A stretch of DNA of 41,707 nucleotides from CAZJDV01 sp964544865 (GCA_964544865.1 CAZJDV010000012.1:1-41707); one strand, 5' to 3'; shown: positions 16,418-25,597, counted from the stretch's first letter. The notes: generated by a model from the sequence alone, not told the origin. Program-made: numbers and translations.

Positions 16418-17566
16418 ATGCTCTCGGTCCCGCCAATGAAGGTCGTGTTCGAAGAGGCTGACCGCGCCGCGATCCTCGAGGAGATAGACCGCTGCCTGGC
16501 GAGCGGATGGGTCGCGACCGGCAAGAACATAAAGGCGCTTGAGGAGTTCTGGGCCGAGTACTGCCGCTGCTCCTACGGAGTTGCTTGCTCCAACGGGGGC
16601 GCCGCGCTAGAGCTAATAATGAAAGCGCTGGATGTCGAAGGCAAGGACGTGCTCGTGCCCACGAACACGTTCATCGCCACGGCGAACGCCGTCACGCTGG
16701 CGGGTGGCGACGTGGTGTTTCTGGACACCGACCCGAGGACCATGGGCGTCACCCTCGAGGAGATCCAGCGCCGCGTAACGGAGCGGACCGCCGCGGTGAT
16801 CGTGGTGCACATCGGAGGGATCATCTCACCCGAGTTGCCCGCAATCGCCGCGTGGTGCAAGGACCGCGGCATATCGCTGGTGGAGGACGCGGCCCATGCC
16901 CACGGCTCGGAGGCGGACGGCAAGCGGGCAGGCCAGTTCGGAGTAGCCGCCGCATATTCGTTTTTCGCCACAAAGGTGATAACGAGCGGAGAGGGCGGCA
17001 TGGTCGTCACGAACGACTCCGGCCTGGCCGAGAAGTGCCGGGGACTGAGGGACTACGGGAAGATCTCGGAGTGGGAATCGGTCCACGCCGTGCTCAGCAC
17101 CAACTATCGCATGAACGAGATCGCGTCTATCGTGGCCCTGTCCCAGGCCAGGCGGCTGGACGACTTCATCGCCGCTCGAGAGGAGGTTGCGCGCCGCTAT
17201 ACCGACGCCCTTTCGGGTCGCCTTGAGCTCGTGCTGCCCGAGGGAAGGAGCAGCTGGTACAAGTACATCGCACTCCTGCCGGAGGGAGTTGACAGGCTAG
17301 CATTCAAAAGCGGCCTCAAAGAGCGCGGTGTCTCCATGGCTGGAGGGGTATACGAGCTACCGGTCCACCTCCAGCCGCTGCTCGCATCGGAGCAGCAGCG
17401 AACCGACTTGCCCTGGTCCGAAGACCTGTGCGCCCGGCACGTGTGCCTGCCGATCTTCTACACAATGAGTACCGAACAGGTCGACCACGTGATCTCGTCA
17501 ATCCTATCGCAACTCGAGCTTGAACCGGCACCGTTAGCAGCCAGCGGCCCGACAACCGAGGCCTAG
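16418..17566 (+). CDS. DegT/DnrJ/EryC1 family PLP-dependent sugar aminotransferase
   Basis: About 382 residues. It aminates a keto nucleotide sugar, usually from glutamate. The PLP Schiff-base lysine is K186 in FFATKVITSGEGG, with EDAAHAHG upstream (PLP-binding Asp) and the NYRMNEI motif that follows in this family. ATG 16418 has AGGAG 9 bases upstream (16404-16408). An in-frame ATG at 16397 has no such site. It lies directly upstream of a NeuB-family synthase, so it may make the amino-sugar precursor of a nonulosonate-like sugar. That is inference from context. Confidence 0.9.
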   Translation: MLSVPPMKVVFEEADRAAILEEIDRCLASGWVATGKNIKALEEFWAEYCRCSYGVACSNGGAALELIMKALDVEGKDVLVPTNTFIATANAVTLAGGDVVFLDTDPRTMGVTLEEIQRRVTERTAAVIVVHIGGIISPELPAIAAWCKDRGISLVEDAAHAHGSEADGKRAGQFGVAAAYSFFATKVITSGEGGMVVTNDSGLAEKCRGLRDYGKISEWESVHAVLSTNYRMNEIASIVALSQARRLDDFIAAREEVARRYTDALSGRLELVLPEGRSSWYKYIALLPEGVDRLAFKSGLKERGVSMAGGVYELPVHLQPLLASEQQRTDLPWSEDLCARHVCLPIFYTMSTEQVDHVISSILSQLELEPAPLAASGPTTEA

Positions 17567-17578
17567 AGGAGAAAGAAA

Positions 17579-18379
17579 ATGGTACTCATTATCGCGGAGG
17601 CGGGCGAGAATCACCTTGGAGACCGAACCATGGCTCGGCAGCTCGTCGGCATGGCGGCCGCCTCAGGCGCCGACTATGTGAAGTTCCAGATGTACAGCGC
17701 GGCGAAGGCTGCGGACGATGACGAGGAAAAGGAATGGTTCGGAAAGGTGGAAGTGTCCGACGAGATGTGGCAGGACCTGGTGGACAACTCCAAGGCGCTT
17801 GGGATCGAACCCCTGTGCACGCCGTGGGACATCGAGAAGGCCGAGGCCATCTACAGATCCGGTGTGAACACCATGAAGATCGCTTCATTCCACACCACCG
17901 ACCTGGAGCTGCTGGACTACGTCAACCAGCGGTCCGACAGGGTGTTCATATCGACCGGCATGTCGAGCATCGATGAGATCGACCGGGCGGTGGACACGCT
18001 GAACAAGGTCGACGACCTGTACGTGCTTCACTGCGTGTCCGAGTACCCGCTGCCCCCGGAGAACGTCAACCTGCGGATCATCCAGACGCTTAAGGAGCGC
18101 TACGGCGACAGGGCCAAGATCGGCTACTCCGACCACACCACGGGGATCCTCTCCCCGGTGGCGGCCGTCGCGATGGGCGCGGAGGCGATAGAGAAACACG
18201 TGACGCTGAGCAAGGACCTGGAGGGGACGGACCACATACTGTCGGCCGACGCCGTGGAGCTACCCGAGATGGTGCGCGAAATACGTCTGCTGGAGACGAT
18301 GCTGGGCAGCCCCCAAAAGCGCATCACCGCCCTCGAGGCGGAGAACCAGCACTTCCTGAGGAACCGATTCAGGCACTGA
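17579..18379 (+). CDS. NeuB-family nonulosonate synthase lacking the SAF domain
   Basis: 266 residues. NeuB enzymes condense phosphoenolpyruvate with an N-acyl hexosamine to make sialic-acid-type nine-carbon sugars. The barrel is complete: IIAEAGENHLGD at the N-terminus, CTPWD, KIAS, STGMSS, HCVSEYP, IGYSDHTTG, and IEKHVTL...GTDHILSAD near the end. It stops after FLRNRFRH, where family members usually continue with an antifreeze-like SAF domain of about 60 residues that closes the active site of the partner subunit. No SAF sequence follows, because the next gene starts one base after the stop. GGAG lies 5' of the ATG. Confidence 0.87.
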   Translation: MVLIIAEAGENHLGDRTMARQLVGMAAASGADYVKFQMYSAAKAADDDEEKEWFGKVEVSDEMWQDLVDNSKALGIEPLCTPWDIEKAEAIYRSGVNTMKIASFHTTDLELLDYVNQRSDRVFISTGMSSIDEIDRAVDTLNKVDDLYVLHCVSEYPLPPENVNLRIIQTLKERYGDRAKIGYSDHTTGILSPVAAVAMGAEAIEKHVTLSKDLEGTDHILSADAVELPEMVREIRLLETMLGSPQKRITALEAENQHFLRNRFRH

Positions 18380-18380
18380 C

Positions 18381-19121
18381 GTGGGCCGCGCCCCGAGAAT
18401 CTCTTGTGTGGTCTGTACCTACAACTACGGCCGGTTCTTGGAGCGGTGTCTCAGGAGCCTGACGGCGCAGTCCCTGGCGCCCGAGACCTATGAGATCGTG
18501 GTCGTGGACGACGGCTCGACGGACGATACACCGGATGTGCTGGCCGCGTTCGGCGACGAAATCGTGGTGGTCCGCCAGCGGAACGCAGGCCTTGCCGCGG
18601 CCTCGAACGCTGGCTTGCTGCGCTCCAGGGGTGAATACGTCGTGCGTGTCGACGCCGACGACGAGGCCGAGCCCGACGCGTTCGAGCGACTGGCGGAGAG
18701 TCTCGACGACCATCCCGGCGCGGCGGCCGTCTACGCGGACAGGACGGAGATCGGCACGGATGGTGTTGAGACGGTGGTTCGGCCTGCCGGGGACCTGAAT
18801 ATCTACCGGCTCATAGCCCCCGGCATCATGTTCCGGCGCTCGACCGTCCTCGAGGTTGGGATGTACCGGCCGCTCTACTGGGAAGAGCACGACCTGATGA
18901 TAAGGCTGCTCCAGCGCTATCCCCTGCGCTACCTACCCCGGCCGCTGTATCGCTACCATCTGCACGGCGGCAACATGACGGCCAACGCCGACGCGAGAAT
19001 GGACGGGTGGCGAGTCCTCATCGAGACCTGGGGGATCGACGAGCTCAGGAGGTGGGGCCGCGACGCCGAGATGGAGGAGGCCTACGTGGTGGAGGGGCGT
19101 CGCGACCGTGGCTCACATTAA
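18381..19121 (+). CDS. Family 2 glycosyltransferase
   Basis: 246 residues of a GT-A inverting glycosyltransferase. Donor-binding features are CVVCTYNYGRFLERCL, DDGSTDDT and DADDE (DxD-type metal site), with a catalytic-base region WEEHDLMIRLLQRYP. No membrane helices, so a cytoplasmic or peripheral enzyme. The start is GTG at 18381, one base after the NeuB stop, implying coupled translation. It probably transfers a sugar made by this gene group. Donor and acceptor are unknown. Confidence 0.87.
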   Translation: MGRAPRISCVVCTYNYGRFLERCLRSLTAQSLAPETYEIVVVDDGSTDDTPDVLAAFGDEIVVVRQRNAGLAAASNAGLLRSRGEYVVRVDADDEAEPDAFERLAESLDDHPGAAAVYADRTEIGTDGVETVVRPAGDLNIYRLIAPGIMFRRSTVLEVGMYRPLYWEEHDLMIRLLQRYPLRYLPRPLYRYHLHGGNMTANADARMDGWRVLIETWGIDELRRWGRDAEMEEAYVVEGRRDRGSH

Positions 19122-19148
19122 GGGCGCGGGAGCCTCCGGGACCACAGC

Positions 19149-19904
19149 GTGAGCGAAAAGAGGGATCGTGTCGTGGCGATTGTGCTGGCCCGGATGGGGT
19201 CGAGCCGTTTACCGGGCAAGACTCTGATGAAAATCGCCGGCAAGCCGTCCCTTCAGCACCTGCTGGAGCGTCTGTCCGGCTCCCTGGAGGTGGACGAGGT
19301 CATCGTCGCGACTACGGATTTAGCCGAGGACGATGACATCCAGATATTGGCGAACACGCTGGGGTATCGCTGCTTCCGAGGATCGGCCCAGGATGTCTTA
19401 TCGCGGGTCGCGGGCGCCTCGGCCTGGGCAGAGGCCGACCTGATCTCATACGTTACCGGCGACTGCATCGTCATCTGCCCCGAGGTGGTCGATCTCGCGG
19501 TCCAGACCTTCCAGTCGGCCGGGTGCGACTACCTGTCGAACCTGATCGTGCAGACGTATCCCCAGGCCGTGGACACGAGGGTGTTTCGAGCGAGAGCCAT
19601 CCAGCTCATCGACCGGGAGCTTGCCGGTGACGACGCTGTGGTGAGAGAGCACGCTTACCTCTACTTCGAGGAGCACCCGGAGCGCTTTAAGATCTTTAAC
19701 ATGGAGGCGCCTCCTCATCACCGCAGACCGGAATGGCGCCTTGACCTGGACTATGAGGTAGACCTGCGACTGTTGCGACGCGTATTCGCCGACCTGGAGC
19801 CTGTCGCCCCGCGCTTCGGCCTCGATCGGCTCATCGAGTATCTGGACTCTCATCCCGAGCTTCGGGCCATCAACGAGGGGATGACAAGAAAGCCTCAGCG
19901 GTAG
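19149..19904 (+). CDS. spsF: SpsF-like cytidylyltransferase (CMP-sugar synthetase family)
   Basis: 251 residues. The nucleotide-binding loop ARMGSSRLPGK is near the N-terminus, followed by VIVATTD and YVTGDC (a metal-binding Asp), as in the SpsF/CMP-KDO/CMP-NeuAc synthetase superfamily. It would activate a sugar as its CMP derivative, a fit with the NeuB-type synthase two genes upstream. The frame starts with GTG at 19149, 27 bases after the GT2 stop, without a strong Shine-Dalgarno. Confidence 0.87.
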   Translation: MSEKRDRVVAIVLARMGSSRLPGKTLMKIAGKPSLQHLLERLSGSLEVDEVIVATTDLAEDDDIQILANTLGYRCFRGSAQDVLSRVAGASAWAEADLISYVTGDCIVICPEVVDLAVQTFQSAGCDYLSNLIVQTYPQAVDTRVFRARAIQLIDRELAGDDAVVREHAYLYFEEHPERFKIFNMEAPPHHRRPEWRLDLDYEVDLRLLRRVFADLEPVAPRFGLDRLIEYLDSHPELRAINEGMTRKPQR

Positions 19905-20009
19905 TGGCGGCGGCTTCCTTGAATACGGCGCGGGCAGCGAGTTCGGACAGGGCCTAGCATTCTTATTCCCAGCCGCCGCGAGGCGGCGAGAGAACCTGGA
20001 GGACAATAG

Positions 20010-20966
20010 ATGCAGTGTGTGGTAACAGGGGGCAGCGGGTTCATTGGCAGCCACGTCGTCGAGGCGTTGAAGGAGGCCGATCACCGGGTGACGAACATCG
20101 ACGTGCGTGCGCCTTCTGGCGACGATACCAGCTTCAAGAAGGCCGACATCAGCGACTCCGATGCCCTGGCCGGCATCTTCAGCGAGCATGGACAGGACGT
20201 GGTATTTCACATCGCTGGGATGGCCAACGCGAGAGAGGCCCTCTCGGACCCCGTAAAGGCGGTCGGGATCAATATTGGCGGCACGGCCGCCGTGCTCGAC
20301 GCCGCCCGCCGGGCCGAGGTCGGGCGGGTCGTATTCGCCTCCACCGTCTGGTACTACAACGCCGTCGACCAGAGCCCGGACCCCGGGAGCCAGGCGGGCG
20401 ATATCACCTATCTGGATGAGACCAGCCCCGTTCTGCCCGAGGGCGGGGGCCACGTCTACACGACGTCGAAGATCGCGTCGGAGTACCTGTGCCACGACTT
20501 CCAACGCATGTACGGGCAGGATTTCACGGTACTGAGGTACGGCATACCCTACGGGCCCAGGATGTGGCCCGGCCTGGCCCTCCGCGCATTCGTCGAGAAC
20601 GCGTTCAACGGCAAGCCCATCACCATCTTCGGCGACGGCAGCGCGGTCCGCCGCTTCGTATATGTGGGAGACCTGGCGGACGGCCATGTCAAGGCGCTGG
20701 GAAACGAGGCGGTGAACCAGACCTACAATCTCGAAGGAGCCCGGGACGTCACCATCCGCGAGCTGGCGGAGACAGTCTGCAAGTTCATCCCCGGCACGAC
20801 GATCTCCTACATAGAAGAGCCGACCCGGCGCGGCGAGCTCGATCTTGGGCAGGTCGTCGTTTCGAACCAGAAGGCCCGGGACGAGTTGGGGTGGGTCCCC
20901 AACACGCAGCTCGAGGATGGCGTAAAGGCGTTTGTGGCGTGGTATGAGGCCACCTATGGCCAATAG
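20010..20966 (+). CDS. NAD-dependent epimerase/dehydratase
   Basis: A 318-residue extended SDR: TGGSGFIGSH near the N-terminus, FASTVWYYN in place of the common SSSVYG, and the catalytic YTTSK. The C-terminal substrate domain has GDGSAVRRFVYVGD. GGAGG at 19998-20002 is 7 bases from the ATG. It probably acts on a UDP- or dTDP-hexose (4-epimerisation or 4,6-dehydration). The gene ends inside or just before the start of the methyltransferase-like gene at 20974. Confidence 0.88.
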   Translation: MQCVVTGGSGFIGSHVVEALKEADHRVTNIDVRAPSGDDTSFKKADISDSDALAGIFSEHGQDVVFHIAGMANAREALSDPVKAVGINIGGTAAVLDAARRAEVGRVVFASTVWYYNAVDQSPDPGSQAGDITYLDETSPVLPEGGGHVYTTSKIASEYLCHDFQRMYGQDFTVLRYGIPYGPRMWPGLALRAFVENAFNGKPITIFGDGSAVRRFVYVGDLADGHVKALGNEAVNQTYNLEGARDVTIRELAETVCKFIPGTTISYIEEPTRRGELDLGQVVVSNQKARDELGWVPNTQLEDGVKAFVAWYEATYGQ

Positions 20967-20973
20967 ATCGCCG

Positions 20974-21870
20974 ATGAACGGAATCGGAATAGCTATAATA
21001 GCCACATGGCGGATTCTGCTATTGCCAGTTTCGGTGCTTATCTGTCGCGCTGCTCCATTTGGGCGTTACAAGAAGCATCTCCTCTCAACATGGCAGCTAT
21101 CGCAGAGTCGCAGTCCTCTCGACTCATTGCTATTTCGCCCATTCCTCTGGTATTGGACGAAGTTCGAGTACCGTCGCGAGAGGGCCCCGGACAGACGAGA
21201 GAACCTGAAATCACTGGTCATGGACGGAAAATCGGGCAAGGCCTTTGCTAAAGGCTTCGACGCGTCTCCTGTGGACTTGAAGCGTATGGTCGGTCGGCTG
21301 ACGTTCGGTGAATTGGTCCCGGTACTTCAGAAGGCGGATGCCCTTCTCGCTTCGGCCTCGAAACCGATGTTGGTCTGCCAGATCGGAAGTTCTTCAGGAC
21401 GGGAAATCGCCTGGCTTGCCACGAGAAACTCTGCCCATACGTACATAGGAACAGATGTCTTTGAAGATGTAGTCACCTACGCTTCCGAGCACTACGACCT
21501 GCCAAACTTGAGCTTCCAGACTTGCCCGGCGAAGGATATATCGTCGTTGATGTCGAGATATGAGTATTCCGAAATCATCGTTTTCTCCCACGGTTCGCTG
21601 CAATACGTGCAGCCGGAGCATGTAAGGCCTTTCTTCGAATCCCTCAAACGCTTCCCGGGTCTACAGGTGATGCTGGCAGAACCGGCCGAGGACATCAACG
21701 GCGGCATCGAAGGTCTGAATGGCAGCCGCTGGCGAGGCACGTTGACCGCCAGCCACGACTATCGCTTCTATGCCGAGAGCGTGGGCATTGTGACCAAAGA
21801 GTCGCATATTCTCCGGGCTCGGCCCGGCAAAGGCAAGGTAACCTACTTCTACTGGGGCACGTCGAATTAG
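20974..21870 (+). CDS. Methyltransferase-like protein, paralogue 1 (class I SAM fold)
   Basis: 298 residues. A short hydrophobic N-terminus (IAIIATWRILLLPVSVLIC) precedes a class I methyltransferase-like fold: QIGSSSGREIAWLA as motif I, GTDVFEDVV with the acidic end of strand 2, then FSHGSLQYVQPEHV and QVMLAEP. It is clearly homologous to the gene at 24183 across the whole length. ATG 20974 matches the paralogue's start; an ATG at 20956 would overlap the upstream gene by 11 bases. Base composition is lower in GC than neighbours (21421-21480 has 26 of 60 G+C). Acceptor unknown, perhaps a sugar hydroxyl. SAM binding is inferred. Confidence 0.78.
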   Translation: MNGIGIAIIATWRILLLPVSVLICRAAPFGRYKKHLLSTWQLSQSRSPLDSLLFRPFLWYWTKFEYRRERAPDRRENLKSLVMDGKSGKAFAKGFDASPVDLKRMVGRLTFGELVPVLQKADALLASASKPMLVCQIGSSSGREIAWLATRNSAHTYIGTDVFEDVVTYASEHYDLPNLSFQTCPAKDISSLMSRYEYSEIIVFSHGSLQYVQPEHVRPFFESLKRFPGLQVMLAEPAEDINGGIEGLNGSRWRGTLTASHDYRFYAESVGIVTKESHILRARPGKGKVTYFYWGTSN

Positions 21871-22084
21871 AGTCCGTGGGGTCCACACCGGAAGACCTCG
21901 AAGCTCTGTTGTTCTGCGACCTATTGGCCTTCCACGCCAGATGGACCCGTTGGTTGCGCACAAGAGATCGTGACTACTCTAACGAGGTCATTTTCTTGCA
22001 CTGTGAACCAAGTAGTATCTGCGACGGTGCCCCCTATGGGCTATAGTTGTCCCGCTCGGGGGCAGGGGGCGATTCGCTTCTGGG

Positions 22085-24142
22085 ATGACCGGTCTGGAGC
22101 GGGTTGTCGTGTCTAGGACCTGGGTCCTGGTCCAGAACACCGAGCAGGTCGAGCTCGCTGTGTCCCTGAGAGGCGCCGCGCCCGGTGTATCCTACTCCTA
22201 CCTGGCGACGATGCCTGACGCGCATTTCGCGCTGCTCGAACGCGGCCTGCACAGCCGCAGTGTTCATGAGTTCGCGTCCGACGAAGAACGAAACGGCATC
22301 GCGACCCAGCTCGTCGGCAAGATACGGCGAGGGACGGAGAACCTCGACAGGCATCTGCACTTCGTCGTGCCCGATCTTCCCGCAGGGTTCAGACCTTTCA
22401 ACGCCATCGAGTACGACACCAAGCGGCTGGCTGACTCGATCGCGTTTACCGTCGCAGAGCTGGCGGAGTTCAGCAGGGTCGAGTCGCCGGAGCGGCTGCT
22501 GTACTGGGGACGGCCGCCGACGCCGACGTTTCATACTGACGACCCGAAATTATTTTCACTCCACCCCTCCAGTGAGGTGTCGGCAGCCTCCCTGGTGCTT
22601 GATGGCGAGAACCTGTGGAAGCGGCTGGGTGTGCCTGCGGAGTGTCTATCCGACCCGGTCCCCACTGCACCCGGCAAGCCAAAGCTCCAGCAAGGTTGGC
22701 GCGCTAGGGTACGCGAGCTGCTCAACCCGAATCGAGTCGAAGCGGTCGGGGAGGTGCGTTCCGGCAATGGAGGGACCGTATTTCGTGCCCGCGGGCCCAG
22801 AATCCTGGTCGTCGGCAAGTCCGACAACACGCGCCCGTTTATTGAGTACGCTCTGGCGGGGCAAAAGGCGCAGATCGACTGGTGGATCCACTACAGACAC
22901 GACCCGGTCCGGCTCCCTACCTTGCGTCTGGTAGCGTTGGGCGGTGGGACTCGGGAGGTCGCCAAGGTGGCAGGTCTGATCTCCGAGATGACCGAGCCAT
23001 TCACGCCCGATGACTTTTGGAGTTGCACCGAAACCGAGCGGCCCCTTCGCGACATCGTGCACAGTCGACTGAGTGGGTTCTGGAGGCTGAGGGTTCCGGA
23101 GCTTCTTACGCTCTACGCGAGATCGCTCCGTTACTTCAAGAAACGCCGCCCGTTTGCTGTGATAGCCGGGACGGCGAATCTGGAGCGCACGCAGGTAATC
23201 TTCCAGGCGGCAAGGGCGTTTGGAGTTCCTCTGGCCTCGCTCCAGCACGGCGGAGGCTATGGCTATGTGCTGAACGAGTCACTCGTGTTTCCAGAACTGC
23301 GAGCCGACGTATTCGCTTCGTACGGACCGGAAGCCGGCACGTCTCTGGAAGCCTTCGCATCGACTCGGGGCCTGGCTGCCAAGGCGGTGGGCCTCGGCTG
23401 GCGTCGAGGCTCGATGCTTGCGAACCAGGTACGGACCGGCGATGCGGACGGCCGGGCGGAGTCGCAGGTCACCGGACGCAGAGTGATCTATGTCCCGACC
23501 GGTCTGCTGGGAGATCGCCGCTGCGGCCCGGCCCACGACATGCACGATACCGAGTACTGCCTGGAGCAGGTCAAGGTGATCGAGGCGGTGGCCGGCCTTG
23601 AGAATGTCGATCTCCTCGTCAAGCTTCACCCCAAGGACCTCGTTCCCAGTCCCATTAGGCGTTGGGTCGAACAGCGCGAGAATCCCAGAATCGCCGTGGC
23701 GAGCAAGGGAAAGCTCGACAGGCTGCTCTCGAACGCGGACCCGGTCGTCATTGACTATCCGACCACGACGTTGATCGAGTCCATGGCCGTAGGTGTGCCG
23801 ATAGTCTATCTCGACCTCGGCATCTTTCGCTGGACGCCCGAGGGAGAGGCGCTCATGCGCGAGTCCACTCATTGGGTAGACAGGACTCCGGGGTGGGAGA
23901 GCAGGCTGACCCGGGCAGTTAGCGAAGCCCTCGATTCCTCCGCTACGGACCCGGGCGCCAACCCCTTCCTGGCGGCATACGCCAGCCTGGAATTCCGTCC
24001 CGAGCTTCTGTGGGAGACGCTGGCCATGACCCGGAGCGGCCGAGCAACGCTGCTGGAACCACAAGATCGTGAACTTGCTCGACCAGCTGCGAAAGAGGGA
24101 CCATGCACAGGCCAAGCTGGCTCAAACCTGCACAAGCAGTAA
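22085..24142 (+). CDS. Large GT-B-type transferase, CDP-glycerol glycerophosphotransferase-like C-terminus
   Basis: 685 residues. The C-terminal half (about 340-640) shows GT-B/TagF-like features: an ASLQHGGGYGYV segment, LLVKLHPKD, and the donor-site region VVIDYPTTTLIESMAVGVPIVYLDL. The N-terminal part (WVLVQNTEQVELAVSLRG and on) has no motif I recognise. Such proteins add sugars or phospho-polyols to surface glycans. ATG 22085 lacks a clear Shine-Dalgarno, and 214 bases without a recognisable signal separate it from the gene upstream. It is flanked on both sides by paralogous methyltransferase-like genes. Confidence 0.8.
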   Translation: MTGLERVVVSRTWVLVQNTEQVELAVSLRGAAPGVSYSYLATMPDAHFALLERGLHSRSVHEFASDEERNGIATQLVGKIRRGTENLDRHLHFVVPDLPAGFRPFNAIEYDTKRLADSIAFTVAELAEFSRVESPERLLYWGRPPTPTFHTDDPKLFSLHPSSEVSAASLVLDGENLWKRLGVPAECLSDPVPTAPGKPKLQQGWRARVRELLNPNRVEAVGEVRSGNGGTVFRARGPRILVVGKSDNTRPFIEYALAGQKAQIDWWIHYRHDPVRLPTLRLVALGGGTREVAKVAGLISEMTEPFTPDDFWSCTETERPLRDIVHSRLSGFWRLRVPELLTLYARSLRYFKKRRPFAVIAGTANLERTQVIFQAARAFGVPLASLQHGGGYGYVLNESLVFPELRADVFASYGPEAGTSLEAFASTRGLAAKAVGLGWRRGSMLANQVRTGDADGRAESQVTGRRVIYVPTGLLGDRRCGPAHDMHDTEYCLEQVKVIEAVAGLENVDLLVKLHPKDLVPSPIRRWVEQRENPRIAVASKGKLDRLLSNADPVVIDYPTTTLIESMAVGVPIVYLDLGIFRWTPEGEALMRESTHWVDRTPGWESRLTRAVSEALDSSATDPGANPFLAAYASLEFRPELLWETLAMTRSGRATLLEPQDRELARPAAKEGPCTGQAGSNLHKQ

Positions 24143-24182
24143 GATATTCCCGGCTCATGCAGCCAAACCGCGCCAGAAGACA

Positions 24183-25085
24183 ATGAGATTTCTCAGGCGA
24201 GCCATAGGAACAGCCATAGGGTTTGTTATCTGTCGATTTCCTCCGCTTTATCGCTACAAGCTCTACTTGCTTTCCACGACACATAGACAAGAAGTCAGGG
24301 GCTGGGTCGGCAAGATCGTGTATCGACCAGCTTTTGGGTACTGGTACCGGTCCGAGTACCTTGCAGAAGAAGATCCGGACAAGATGGAAGAACTGAAGGC
24401 TCTGGCAATGGGAGGCCAGTCCGGCGAGGCATGGGCGAAACGGTACGACCACCCGCCTGCGGATTTCAACTCCAGGTTCGGCGCGCTTTCGTGGGCTGAG
24501 GCCTATCCTCTTGTTCCCGAACTAGACCGTCTGCTGTCCTCATTGGGGGCACCCGCCGACGTAGTTCAGGTGGGTGCGTCTTCAGGCACCGAAATCGCCT
24601 GGCTCGCAAGTAGACATCCGCTTCATATCTTCGTTGGCACAGATATCTATGAGGACGTGGTGTCGTACGAGAATAGAGAACACAGCGGGCCGAATCTGAG
24701 CTTCGAAATATGCTCGGCGCAGAACGTCGCCGAGTTCATTAGAGATATGAGAAGTGATAGGGGTGTGATTCTGTTCTTTTCCGGAGTGCTGCAATACGTT
24801 CATCCTAAGCATGTTTCAGGCATGTTCGAGTCCCTGGCCGAAATCCCCCGCCTACACTTGGTACTGCTGGAGCCAGCAAGCGAGGCGAATGGCTCTCCGA
24901 ACGAACTGGCAGGTAGTCTGCCGCGCACGAGGTTCTCCTACACACATAACTACGCGCGATACGCAGAAAGCAGTGGATTGATTACGGAAGTGTGCAAGAT
25001 CATCCGCCCATACATCCCGGCCGACGACTATTCCGACCATAAGGATACTGTCAGGTACTTTTACAAGGGGAGGACCTCAACGTAG
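24183..25085 (+). CDS. Methyltransferase-like protein, paralogue 2 (class I SAM fold)
   Basis: 300 residues, homologous end to end to the gene at 20974: FVICRFPPLYRYKLYLL at the N-terminus, QVGASSGTEIAWLAS (motif I), GTDIYEDVVSY, FSGVLQYVHPKHV and LVLLEPA. ATG 24183 is chosen because it aligns with the paralogue. The frame is open to 24069 but that would overlap the upstream transferase. G+C is low locally (24721-24780 has 25 of 60). It is the last gene before the terminator at 25111-25147. Confidence 0.78.
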   Translation: MRFLRRAIGTAIGFVICRFPPLYRYKLYLLSTTHRQEVRGWVGKIVYRPAFGYWYRSEYLAEEDPDKMEELKALAMGGQSGEAWAKRYDHPPADFNSRFGALSWAEAYPLVPELDRLLSSLGAPADVVQVGASSGTEIAWLASRHPLHIFVGTDIYEDVVSYENREHSGPNLSFEICSAQNVAEFIRDMRSDRGVILFFSGVLQYVHPKHVSGMFESLAEIPRLHLVLLEPASEANGSPNELAGSLPRTRFSYTHNYARYAESSGLITEVCKIIRPYIPADDYSDHKDTVRYFYKGRTST

Positions 25086-25110
25086 ACGGACTGGGCCTCG
25101 GCCGTTGCTG

Positions 25111-25147
25111 GGTGCGGATCGCCGCCTTACTCTTATCCGCACCTTTT
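25111..25147 (+). terminator. Intrinsic (rho-independent) terminator
   Basis: GGTGCGGAT (25111-25119) and ATCCGCACC (25135-25143) form a perfect 9-bp stem with a 15-base loop, followed directly by TTTT (25144-25147). It lies 25 bases after the second methyltransferase-like gene and marks the end of that transcription unit. Confidence 0.75.
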
Positions 25148-25552
25148 AACGTAATCTCGCCCGGCGGACTTGAGGCGACACCGTCGCGACCGTCGTTCCC
25201 CCTCCATAATCAGGCTGCACCGCGGACCGGCGGGTTCCGCACGAACCGGGTCGGGCTAGGTGCAAGGGTTGCGAGTGCATCAGCGTCGGTGGGCCCGGGG
25301 GGCTCCATCGCGGGTCCGTAGTGCGCAGTGGCCTCTCTCGCGATCGGCGGGGCATCCTCGACCCCGGCGCCTATTCCGGCGGCGAGCATCTATGGAACGG
25401 AAAGTCCAAGCTTGCTGTTAGCACTCGAGGGCCCCGGCCCTGGAGCTCCACGGGTTTGATGGCGCTAAAGCGGGGCAGGCCTTGGGCGTTTATCGTTCTC
25501 CGTGCTTAGATACTACGATGAGATTTCCGCAATTGAGAGTCAGGAGCAAATC
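25148..25552. other. Intergenic stretch without a recognisable gene
   Basis: About 400 bases between the terminator and the leader peptide of the ABC exporter. Short open frames here look random, and I see no repeats or RNA gene. It must contain the promoter of the downstream operon, but I found no convincing -35/-10 pair. Confidence 0.5.
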
Positions 25553-25594
25553 ATGACACTTGCCAAGCCGTTTCGGCGGCACAGCACGCTCTAG
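25553..25594 (+). CDS. 13-codon upstream ORF in frame with the ABC exporter, ended by TAG
   Basis: An ATG at 25553 has a good AGGAG (25542-25546) 6 bases upstream and encodes 13 residues (MTLAKPFRRHSTL) before TAG at 25592-25594. The exporter ATG follows 3 bases later in the same reading frame and has no Shine-Dalgarno of its own. This is either a leader peptide that delivers ribosomes by termination-reinitiation or the true N-terminus interrupted by a CAG-to-TAG change. Confidence 0.45.
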   Translation: MTLAKPFRRHSTL

Positions 25595-25597
25595 CAA

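Noticed and set aside
20994..20999. TATAAT as a promoter for the first methyltransferase-like gene
   Set aside because: It lies inside the coding region when the start is aligned to the paralogue, and no -35 is present.
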